64,000 nt of DNA from Rodentibacter genomosp. 1 (GTDB lineage: Bacteria > Pseudomonadota > Gammaproteobacteria > Enterobacterales > Pasteurellaceae), in the NCBI RefSeq assembly GCF_001999285.1, contig NZ_MLHN01000002.1:85780-149779 (forward strand). The letters are read 5' to 3'. The stretch's first letter is position 1. Each line of letters opens with the position of its first letter. Shown here piece by piece: positions 52,222 to 60,439 of the stretch. Both the position numbers and the translations under genes were made by a program. Under the pieces are notes generated by a model. It saw only the letters and a list, made by a program, of their open reading frames with translations. It was not told the origin of the DNA and made no database searches.

Positions 52222-52415
52222 TGTAGCAGAAATTTCAAAGACCTGTAGGGACAGACTGCGTGTGTCTGAAATCAAATTTTAACCAAAATAAAATAAATAC
52301 GAATAAATTAAATATTGGCATTATCAAAAAACAAAACATTGATTGGTGTCATTGACACGGACACACGCAGTGTGTCCCGACCAAGCTAGCCCCAAAACAG
52401 ATTTGTGCAACTAAC
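52222..52415. repeat. MITE-like dispersed repeat, copy 3
   Basis: About 194 bases: left end TGTAGCAGAAATTTC, left palindrome GGACAGACTGCGTGTGTCTG, right palindrome GGACACACGCAGTGTGTCC, and right end AAACAGATTTGTGCAAC. The interior is longer and more AT-rich than in copies 1 and 2. It lies between dxs and an SDR gene. Confidence 0.78.
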
Positions 52416-52462
52416 AAAAACGGCAGTGATGAACTGCCGTTTATTTATATATGTGACAAATA

Positions 52463-53212
52463 TTACCAAGGCTGACTTGTTGGCCCTAATGTAAACTCGC
52501 TAATATTGGTGTCTTCTGGTTGAGAAAGAGCAAAAGCTACAACATTTGCCACTCGTTCAGCCGGAATTTCAAAATTATCGTAGAGTTCCCGATAGCCTTT
52601 TGAGGTTGCTTCATTAGTAATATGATCAACTAATTCCGACTGTACGGCTGCCGGGTAAATCGTTGCAGTGCGAATATTTGTTCCCGCTTGAGCTGATTCC
52701 ATACGCAACCCTTCCATAATAGCTTTTACCGCCCATTTTGTTCCGCAATATACACTCGCCCCCGGATACACTTTTAAGCCAGCTACGGAAGATACCGCCA
52801 AAATATGCCCTGATTTTTGCCGTTCAAAAGTTGGTAACACGGCGGCAATACCATTTAGCACACCTTTAATATTTACATCCACCATGGCGTCCCAATTCTT
52901 GGTTTCCAAGGCTGAAAGCGGTGAATTTGGCATTAAGCCTGCATTTAAGAAAATAGCATCCACTTTACCAAAAGTTGCCTTCGCTAACTCAACTAATTCA
53001 GCATTATCTTCCGCTTTTACCACATCGGTAACAAGGTACACTGCCTCACCACCTTTAGCTTTAATGTTATTCACAATCGCTTGTAACTTTGCTTCACGGC
53101 GTGCACCTAACACTAATTTTGCACCACTTTCCGCCAGTTTATAGGCTGTAGCTTCGCCAATACCTGATGATGCGCCGGTAATAATAACAACTTTATTTTG
53201 AAGATTCTTCAT
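52463..53212 (-). CDS. Short-chain dehydrogenase/reductase
   Basis: A 249-aa classical SDR with TGASSGIG near residue 12, the conserved NAG, Ser in SSVAG, and catalytic Tyr-Lys in YCGTKWAV. The C-terminal FTLGPTSQPW is typical of a subgroup often beside LysR regulators. ATG 53212 follows AGGAG; the upstream in-frame ATG at 53236 has none. The substrate is unknown. It is the last gene of a minus-strand set with the acetyltransferase, cyclophilin-like and hydrolase genes. Confidence 0.82.
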   Translation of the reverse strand: MKNLQNKVVIITGASSGIGEATAYKLAESGAKLVLGARREAKLQAIVNNIKAKGGEAVYLVTDVVKAEDNAELVELAKATFGKVDAIFLNAGLMPNSPLSALETKNWDAMVDVNIKGVLNGIAAVLPTFERQKSGHILAVSSVAGLKVYPGASVYCGTKWAVKAIMEGLRMESAQAGTNIRTATIYPAAVQSELVDHITNEATSKGYRELYDNFEIPAERVANVVAFALSQPEDTNISEFTLGPTSQPW

Positions 53213-53299
53213 TGTTGTACTCCTATTCAAATACAATGATTCTAACCTGTTAAATTTAACTTTATTCCGTAAAATGATAAAAAGAGACTTCGCTAAAAA

Positions 53300-53872
53300 C
53301 TAATCATTAATCATCTTAATCACCTTCGCCGGTACACCTCCCACCACACTATTAGTCGGCACATTTTTTGTTACCACGGCGCCCGCCGCAATCACTGCAT
53401 TATCGCCGATACTTACCCCAGCTAAAATTGTTGCATTTGACCCGATCCAAACATTCCTACCAATGTGAATGGGGGCTGCATAGGTTGTACCACGAGTTTC
53501 AACCGTTAAGCCGTGGTTAAGAGTGGCGATATTCACGTTCATTCCAATCATCGTACCGTCACCAATAAAAATGCCTCCACGATCTTGGAAAGAACAACCT
53601 ATATTAAAAAACACATTTTTACCAATGTGAATATTTTTACCAAAATCTGTATAGAACGGTGGAAAACAAAGAAAGCTCTCATCAACGGGTAAATCCGTTA
53701 ATTGACGAAACAGTTCCACAATTTCCGCCTGGGTATGAAATCCTGCATTCAATTCTTTAGTGATCTTTTGTGCATCAAAGGCACATTCCACTAATAATCC
53801 GTGCAATGCTATATCGTCCGCAGGAATAGCATTTCCGGCACGACAAAATTCAATAAAATCTTGTTTATTCAT
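53300..53872 (-). CDS. Maltose/galactoside O-acetyltransferase family protein
   Basis: A 190-aa left-handed beta-helix acetyltransferase of the LacA/Maa group. The hexapeptide repeats run from about residue 75 ([15 protein letters not shown]) to the end ([23 protein letters not shown]). The acetyl-transfer His is in IATLNHGL near residue 118. It uses acetyl-CoA; the acceptor sugar is uncertain. Its start touches the stop of the cyclophilin-like gene, so they are co-translated. Confidence 0.85.
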   Translation of the reverse strand: MNKQDFIEFCRAGNAIPADDIALHGLLVECAFDAQKITKELNAGFHTQAEIVELFRQLTDLPVDESFLCFPPFYTDFGKNIHIGKNVFFNIGCSFQDRGGIFIGDGTMIGMNVNIATLNHGLTVETRGTTYAAPIHIGRNVWIGSNATILAGVSIGDNAVIAAGAVVTKNVPTNSVVGGVPAKVIKMIND

Positions 53873-54273
53873 TATTCTGCCCGTTCAAATTTAATCTGGC
53901 TTGACTGTGAAAGTGCGGTCAAATCGCCATCAAAATTTCCCATATAAATTAACCCTGGGGCGTAAGGGCCTTTACCAAGAAACATTGCAATATTACCCCA
54001 GGGGGCATAATAAGCGATATCACCTGCTTTTCCTGTATAAGCGGTGGGAGCATTTTCCGTACTCAGTTTTTCTTTCAAATACACGACCTTTTCATTGCTA
54101 CCGTAGTTATCTAACTTTGAGGTTATGGGAAGTTGTTGCCAGAAACTTTGACTGGTTGGATTATCAGCTAATGTGGCAAAATACACACCACTATCAAGGG
54201 TAACTCTAACGTTCATTTCAGCACCTGAAGATAAACTCACTAACCCCATTAAAAGGGGAAATAAGGTTTTCAT
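53872..54273 (-). CDS. Secreted cyclophilin-like-fold protein
   Basis: A 133-aa protein with a signal peptide (about residues 1-18) and a cyclophilin-like fold of the PF18050 type. Typical stretches are [21 protein letters not shown] and [12 protein letters not shown]. Peptidyl-prolyl isomerase activity is not implied by this family; function is unknown. It overlaps the acetyltransferase gene and follows the hydrolase gene by about 50 bases. Confidence 0.75.
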   Translation of the reverse strand: MKTLFPLLMGLVSLSSGAEMNVRVTLDSGVYFATLADNPTSQSFWQQLPITSKLDNYGSNEKVVYLKEKLSTENAPTAYTGKAGDIAYYAPWGNIAMFLGKGPYAPGLIYMGNFDGDLTALSQSSQIKFERAE

Positions 54274-54324
54274 TTAATAAAATCTCTCCTAAATTTGACC
54301 GCACTTGAGTCGGTCAAGATTCGA

Positions 54325-55473
54325 TTATTTCAAATTAGCTTTGAAAAATGCCTCAAATTTATCATAAGGAATTTTGCCCGCTTGGTTATCATATAAATCC
54401 ACGTGTGTGGCATTTGGTACAATATAAAGTTCTTTATTTTTTGAACCAAGAGATTGGAAGGCTTCTTCCCCAAAATAACGGGAATGTGCTTTTTCGCCAT
54501 GAACGACTAAGGCAGCGGATTTTAATTCACCGGCACGTTGTAAAATTGGCATATTGATAAATGCAAGCGGTGTCGTTTTTGACCATCCCCCATTTGAATT
54601 TACTGAACGGGGATGATAGCCACGAGCTGTTTTATAATAATCAGCATATTCTTTTACCATTTTCGGGGTATCAACAGTTTGTTCATTTGGTGCCGGTAAA
54701 TGATCTTTCTTCTCCGTATAGGCTGTGTTACCGGTTTCTGCATCCCTCCAACGTTGAAAGTTCAACCCCTGCTTCATTTGGTAACGCCCTTCCATATCAA
54801 GTGCAGGCTTTCTATCATATATGCCCTGTGCGTTTGGCGTTAAATCAATTTCATAACCATTTGCCATCACTTTTGTCATATCATACATTGTGCTTACGGC
54901 TACCGCTTTAACACGAGTATCGGCAACGGCTGCATTTAATGCAAATCCTCCCCAACCACAAATACCTAAAATCCCGATCTCATCACGATTAACAAAATCC
55001 TGTGTTCCTAAAAAATCAACGGCCGCACTAAAATCTTCCGTAGCGATTTCCGGACTGGCAATATTGCGAGGCTCCCCCCCACTCTCCCCACTGTATGAAC
55101 CATCAAAAGCTAAGGTCACAAAACCTCGTTCAGCCAACGTTTGGGCATACAATCCCGATGATTGCTCTTTGACCGCACCAAACGGACCACTCACTGCAAT
55201 TGCCGGTAATTTTCCTTTGGCATTTTTAGGTACATAAAGATCAGCGGCTAACGTAATACCATAGCGATTTTTAAAGGTAATTTTACGATGCTCCACTTTG
55301 TCGGATTTTGGGAATGTTTTATCCCATTCTTGAACTAATGGAATATGTTGTGCTGGAATTTCAATTGCTGTAGCGTTCTGTGGTAGTGAAGCAACAGCGG
55401 TACTTCCCATTGCTAGTAATGCAGAACCGAATATTGCAGCAAGTGCGGTCTTTTTAAAAAGTGTTTTTGTCAT
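54325..55473 (-). CDS. Secreted alpha/beta hydrolase with a Cys nucleophile motif
   Basis: A 382-aa exported alpha/beta hydrolase: signal peptide about residues 1-28 (ending STAVAS), then the hydrolase fold. The nucleophile elbow reads GICGWGG, with Cys where most esterases have Ser, as in dienelactone hydrolases. The acid is likely Asp in the late VPNATHVDLYD segment, and the catalytic His is in the same stretch. ATG 55473 has GAGGGA upstream and is preferred to 55503. It leads the minus-strand set that is divergent from the LysR gene. The natural substrate is unknown. Confidence 0.8.
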   Translation of the reverse strand: MTKTLFKKTALAAIFGSALLAMGSTAVASLPQNATAIEIPAQHIPLVQEWDKTFPKSDKVEHRKITFKNRYGITLAADLYVPKNAKGKLPAIAVSGPFGAVKEQSSGLYAQTLAERGFVTLAFDGSYSGESGGEPRNIASPEIATEDFSAAVDFLGTQDFVNRDEIGILGICGWGGFALNAAVADTRVKAVAVSTMYDMTKVMANGYEIDLTPNAQGIYDRKPALDMEGRYQMKQGLNFQRWRDAETGNTAYTEKKDHLPAPNEQTVDTPKMVKEYADYYKTARGYHPRSVNSNGGWSKTTPLAFINMPILQRAGELKSAALVVHGEKAHSRYFGEEAFQSLGSKNKELYIVPNATHVDLYDNQAGKIPYDKFEAFFKANLK

Positions 55474-55598
55474 TTTGCTTCCCTCATTAAAATTAAAGAT
55501 CATTTCATCAACTAAAGGCTTGAAAGCCGTCTTCCAATATTGTCTTGATGGCGCGCATTTTAATAACTAGACTATTTCAAGTAAATTTGTAAAAATGA

Positions 55599-55623
55599 AT
55601 TTCATAATTTCTAAAAATGAAAT
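55599..55623. promoter_or_regulatory. Inverted repeat in LysR-hydrolase intergenic region
   Basis: ATTTCAT and ATGAAAT are separated by 11 bases, ending six bases before the LysR start. A T-N11-A dyad in the shared promoter region suits LysR binding and autoregulation. Confidence 0.5.
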
Positions 55624-55628
55624 AATAG

Positions 55629-56534
55629 ATGAATAATCGTTTTGAAACCCTAAAAGTATTTTGCTCTCTTGCTGAAACACTACAATTTAAAGAAACTGCT
55701 GCTCGTCTTGCTGTCTCTCCTCCTGTCGTGACCCGATTAATTGCCGAATTGGAAGATTACTTGGGCGAAGCATTATTTCAGCGTAATACCCGCCAAGTTC
55801 ATTTAACGGATTTTGGCGAACAATTTCTCCCCCAAGCCCAACAATTATTAGCTGATAGCGAACGATTATTTGTACGTAATAAACAAGATTCTGAGAAAGA
55901 AATGAATGGTATCGTGCGAATCACCTTACCAAGTTGGCGAATTAACGATGAAATTTTGACAAAACTTTTAACCGCACTTTTGCCCTATCCCAACATTATT
56001 ATTGATTGGCGGGAAGATATGAACAAGCTTGATCTTGTTAATCAGCGCATTGATATCGGATTACGTATTGGGCCAGAACCGGATCCCAATTTTATCGTGC
56101 GAAAAATCACTGAAATTGGAGATGTACTGGTTGCAGCCCCAACTTTAGTGGAACGCCTAGGGAAACCACAATCCCTTGAAGAATTAGAACTACGCTATCC
56201 TTTTGCCGCTCAAATAAACCCTGCCACCGGACGGGCTTGGCATTTTCTGTTAAATGACGAACACAGGTTAAAACCTCGTCATATCAGTTTCCAAAGCGCC
56301 GACATTTATAGCATGTTACAAGCAATTTTATGCGGAAAAGCAGTAGGTTTGGTGAGCGATTTTATTGCTAAGCCCTATTTACAATCAGGAGAATTATGCA
56401 CACTATTTGATGATATCAAAATTCAAAAATGGCAACTTTTTTTATATCGCCCCTACGAGATCATTACGCCTCCAAGAGTGTTAAAAGTCTTTGAATTATT
56501 GGAAGAAATTTTGAAAGAAACGTTTAGCCCCTAA
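55629..56534 (+). CDS. LysR-family transcriptional regulator
   Basis: A 301-aa LysR regulator. The N-terminal winged helix (about residues 1-65) contains FKETAARLAVSPPVVTRLIAELEDYLGEALFQR. The C-terminal effector domain runs from about 90 to 295. It is divergent from the hydrolase gene with 155 bases between them, the usual sign that it controls that gene set. The effector is unknown. Confidence 0.9.
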   Translation: MNNRFETLKVFCSLAETLQFKETAARLAVSPPVVTRLIAELEDYLGEALFQRNTRQVHLTDFGEQFLPQAQQLLADSERLFVRNKQDSEKEMNGIVRITLPSWRINDEILTKLLTALLPYPNIIIDWREDMNKLDLVNQRIDIGLRIGPEPDPNFIVRKITEIGDVLVAAPTLVERLGKPQSLEELELRYPFAAQINPATGRAWHFLLNDEHRLKPRHISFQSADIYSMLQAILCGKAVGLVSDFIAKPYLQSGELCTLFDDIKIQKWQLFLYRPYEIITPPRVLKVFELLEEILKETFSP

Positions 56535-56594
56535 CACACCATTAGAGACGATGTGAACAACTCACGATGAAGACGGTATTCAACTAAAATTAAA

Positions 56595-56630
56595 AGGGCT
56601 GAACTCAATGACAATATTGAGTACAGCCCT
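56595..56630. terminator. Long inverted repeat between convergent genes
   Basis: AGGGCTG-A-ACTCAAT and ATTGAGT-A-CAGCCCT form a 15-base arm pair, mismatched once, around a short loop. The T/A flanks are weak. It lies between lysR and thrS, which converge, so it probably ends one or both transcripts. Confidence 0.6.
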
Positions 56631-56727
56631 GAAATAACTCTCTAAGTTTTTAAGAACGAATGTATCTGGTACAACCTATACCTTTCATTAGTTATCGCCT
56701 CAAAGTGCGGTCAGTTTTGAATGTTTT

Positions 56728-58659
56728 TTATTCTTCATTCAATAACTTTAATTCACGGTTTCTCACTTGTTTTTTCAAGATTTCCGCAAATTCTTCTACG
56801 CTGAATGTACCAAGATCCGCGCCTTTACGGGTACGTACCGCGACTTTACCTTCTGCAATTTCTTTATCACCACAAACCAGCATATACGGCACACGACGTA
56901 AGGTGTGTTCACGGATTTTAAAGCCTACTTTTTCATTTCGTAAATCCGTTTTCACCCGTAAACCGGCATCAGATAACTGTTTTGCCACCTGTTTTACATA
57001 GTCGGCTTGGCTATCGGTAATATTCATCACTACAGCTTGAGTCGGCGCTAACCACGCAGGGAAGAAACCGGCATATTCTTCGGTAATAATTCCGATGAAA
57101 CGTTCGATCGAACCTAAAATCGCACGGTGAATCATTACAGGAATTTTACGCCCGTTATCTTCTGCTACATAGCTGGCTTCTAGACGACCCGGTAAAGCAA
57201 AATCTAATTGCACCGTACCACACTGCCATTCACGACCTAAACTATCACGCAATGCAAACTCAATTTTTGGCCCATAGAACGCCCCTTCACCCTCTTGAAC
57301 TTCATATTCAAGATGATTGTGTGCCAAGGCTGCGGCTAAACCCGCTTCCGCACGATCCCACATTTCATCTGAACCAATACGGTTTTCAGGACGGGTTGAA
57401 AGTTTCACATAAATATCGGTAAAACCGAAGGTACTGTAAATGTCGTAAACCATTTTAATACAGCTGGTGACTTCACTTTCGATTTGATCTTCCGTACAGA
57501 AAATATGCGCGTCATCTTGAGTAAAGCCACGCACACGCATTAAACCATGCAAAGAACCGGACGGTTCGTTACGATGGCAAGAACCAAATTCTGCCATACG
57601 GATTGGTAAATCACGATAAGATTTTAAACCTTGATTAAAAATTTGAACGTGTCCCGGACAATTCATCGGCTTAATGGCATATTCACGATTTTCCGATTGC
57701 GTGGTAAACATTAAGTCGCCGTAGTTTTGCCAGTGTCCTGTTTTTTCCCACAACACACGATCCATCATAAACGGGCCTTTTACTTCTTGATAATCGTACT
57801 CTTTTAATTTAGTCCGAACAAAAGTTTCAAGTTCGCGGAAAATCGTCCAGCCGTCATTATGCCAAAACACCATTCCCGGTGCTTCCTCTTGCATATGGTA
57901 TAAATCTAAAGCTTTACCGATTTTACGGTGATCGCGTTTTGCGGCTTCTTCCAAACGTTGTAAATAGTCGGCTAATTGTTTTTTATCTGCCCAAGCCGTA
58001 CCGTAGATACGTTGTAACATTTTATTCTTGCTGTCGCCACGCCAGTAAGCCCCTGCTACTTTTTGTAATTTGAAATGATGGCAGAAACGCATGTTAGGTA
58101 CGTGAGGCCCACGACACATATCAATATATTCTTGGTGATGATACAACGCCGGTGTTGCCGTACGTTCAATATTTTCATCTAAAATTGCCATTTTGTACGG
58201 CTCGCCACGTTGCTCGAAAGTATCTCGTGCTTCTTGCCAAGTTACGCGTTTTTTCACCACATCGTAATTGGTTTTCGCTAATTCAAGCATCCGTTTTTCA
58301 ATCGCCTCTAGATCTTCTTGAGTTAAAGAACGATCTAAATCCACGTCATAGTAGAAACTATTTTCGATAGTTGGACCGATTGCCATTTTTACATCAGGAA
58401 ATAATTGTTTGATAGCATGGCCTAATAAATGAGCACAAGAATGACGGATAATTTCTAAACCGTCTTCATCTTTAGCAGTAATGATTTCTAACTTTGCATC
58501 TTGCTCGATGATATCACAGGCATCACGGCGTTCACCGTTTACACGACCGGCAATAGTCGCTTTGGCAAGGCCAGCACCAATATCTTGAGCCACTTCAAGC
58601 ACAGAAACAGGGCGATCAAATTGACGTTGGGAACCGTCAGGTAAAGTAATAATTGGCAT
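56728..58659 (-). CDS. thrS: Threonine-tRNA ligase
   Basis: A 643-aa class II synthetase. Domains in order are TGS (1-60), the editing domain with [13 protein letters not shown] near residue 74, the catalytic core (about 245-540) with [10 protein letters not shown] and [19 protein letters not shown], and the C-terminal anticodon domain (about 545-643). The length matches E. coli ThrS. No operator-like leader was recognised upstream. Confidence 0.97.
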   Translation of the reverse strand: MPIITLPDGSQRQFDRPVSVLEVAQDIGAGLAKATIAGRVNGERRDACDIIEQDAKLEIITAKDEDGLEIIRHSCAHLLGHAIKQLFPDVKMAIGPTIENSFYYDVDLDRSLTQEDLEAIEKRMLELAKTNYDVVKKRVTWQEARDTFEQRGEPYKMAILDENIERTATPALYHHQEYIDMCRGPHVPNMRFCHHFKLQKVAGAYWRGDSKNKMLQRIYGTAWADKKQLADYLQRLEEAAKRDHRKIGKALDLYHMQEEAPGMVFWHNDGWTIFRELETFVRTKLKEYDYQEVKGPFMMDRVLWEKTGHWQNYGDLMFTTQSENREYAIKPMNCPGHVQIFNQGLKSYRDLPIRMAEFGSCHRNEPSGSLHGLMRVRGFTQDDAHIFCTEDQIESEVTSCIKMVYDIYSTFGFTDIYVKLSTRPENRIGSDEMWDRAEAGLAAALAHNHLEYEVQEGEGAFYGPKIEFALRDSLGREWQCGTVQLDFALPGRLEASYVAEDNGRKIPVMIHRAILGSIERFIGIITEEYAGFFPAWLAPTQAVVMNITDSQADYVKQVAKQLSDAGLRVKTDLRNEKVGFKIREHTLRRVPYMLVCGDKEIAEGKVAVRTRKGADLGTFSVEEFAEILKKQVRNRELKLLNEE

Positions 58660-58999
58660 AATTTTTCCTTATCTAGAAAATTCAGCATTCGCAATGCTTT
58701 TCAAGTATTTTTGTTCTGAAATAGCTCGCTATTTTATCATAAAAGATGCCTTTATTATCAATATTATTAGATTTTATTTCTGAATGGATTCCCACTTAAA
58801 TATCTATTGTTTTCTAAAAGTGACAGGGTTTAATTACCAGAGAAAACATGTTAAAACTACAGCACTTTTCAAACAGCTCGGAAAATTTATCCCTCCTGAT
58901 ACCCATTTGCCATATATCACTATTATGTAATGAATAGTAAGAGAGGAACGGATAATTTTGAAAAATAGGGGAAAATTCATCATTTCCCCTTTATCTTTT
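58660..58999. other. Gap upstream of thrS
   Basis: About 340 AT-rich bases between thrS and the 3' end of the transporter remnant. No open frame or clear RNA is seen. The thrS promoter must lie here, but no strong -35/-10 pair stood out. Confidence 0.35.
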
Positions 59000-60165
59000 C
59001 TATTTTTTTGTCAATTTTCGCACCACGGTGGTTAAACCAAAGGTGAACGCAATAACAGGAAAAGTTACCCCTAATTCGGTTTCCCATTCTTGCCACATTA
59101 AAACACGATAAATAACAAAACCAATAAACCAAATAGCTAAACCTATAACATCAATATTTTTCTGAGGTTCGCTTTGTTTAAATACAAAGAAATCAGCAAT
59201 CAAGACTCCTATCATAGGAGCAAACACCGAGCCGATAAAAAAGAGAAAATGCTCATATTGTGTGACCGGCAACATTGTTGCAAGAATAATACCGATAACC
59301 ACCGTGAGAATTGAAACCCACTTCACACTCAATTTAGCGTAAATATTATTCAAGCTCATTCCCGTGGAATGTGCTGGTAATGCTGTATTAATCATGGTTG
59401 ATGTGATAACAATCAGAACACCAACGATACTGACACCGGATAATGCCAAAATTTGAGCGATTTCTGATTTTCCGCTTACAAGCGCAGCCCCTAATCCAAT
59501 GGAATACATCCAACAGCTTGTAACAGTATAGACGAGAGTAGAAAGTGCGGTTGTTTTTAATGGTGTTTTTGTGTGTTTCGTATGATCGGAAACAACCGGA
59601 ATCCAAGATAACGGCATAATCGCGGCAATCTCTACCGCAGTACCAAACTTAATATGATGTTGCTCTTCCAACAGCGGGATAAAATCACGGCTAATAATTT
59701 GCAATGTTAACCAAAGCATTAATAAAAACATCGTCACCAAAGAAAGACTTTTTATCACACCAAGATTGGTAAATCCCATTAATAACCAGACTATGATGAG
59801 TACACCTAATCCAACGGTAAATAAGGGGAAAAGTGCATTTTGTGTATCCTGTTGATTCAAAATAGAGATCACCTCCGCCCCCATATAAATCATCACAGCA
59901 GTCCAACCGATAAGCTGCATAGCATTGAGCACGGAGAAAAGTATCGAGCCTTTTTGACCAAAAGAAATCTGCACGGTTTGCATTGCACTTTTTTGTGTTT
60001 TAGCACCGATTAAGCCGGCACAAAAGAACGCCCGAGTAAAATAGCAAGAATCCATTGTTTCCAGCCAAGGGGCGCAAACCAAGTTCCGGTTAAAATTTCA
60101 GCCATAGAAATAGCCGCAGTAAACCACACAAGACTTGCAGTAAGATTTGAATGTTTGTGTTGCAT
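59000..60165 (-). pseudogene. cytX: CytX-type nucleobase/hydroxymethylpyrimidine transporter, frameshifted
   Basis: The main frame (59000-60082) gives about ten membrane helices of the NCS1 family, CytX subgroup, with KSAMQTVQISFGQKGS and ALPAHSTGMSLNNIYAKL. The true start is ATG 60165 behind AAGGAAG, encoding ASLVWFTAAISMAEILTGTW then APLGWKQWILAILLG in another frame. The frames meet at a GGG run (60031-60033) where one more G restores a protein of about 388 aa. CytX imports thiamine precursors such as HMP. The rest of the gene is well kept, so the break is recent, phase-variable or a sequencing error. Confidence 0.8.
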
Positions 60166-60439
60166 TTTTTTCTTCCTTTAGGTTAAGTGTTGTTAATGAA
60201 AATTTATAATATAGAAAATTCAAGAGGTTTGAAAACCATGTTTATTAAACAATACTTCTTTTAGCGTAATTCAGTTATTGCATAGCAGAATACCGACAAA
60301 AAAGATGATTACCCGTTGGTAAATAAGATATTCAATATAAACAAATTTTTAATATCCATACCTTAGTTATAAAAACAATTAGCTAAAAATTGGAGATTGA
60401 TAAAATAAAAAAATAGGACGATTAACGCCCTACCCAAAT
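60166..60439. other. Gap between cytX and res
   Basis: AT-rich, no gene. I looked for a thiamine-pyrophosphate riboswitch before the cytX start and did not find its conserved CTGAGA core. Confidence 0.4.

Noticed and set aside
60166..60439. Possible thiamine-pyrophosphate riboswitch before cytX.
   Set aside because: The conserved TPP core words are absent.
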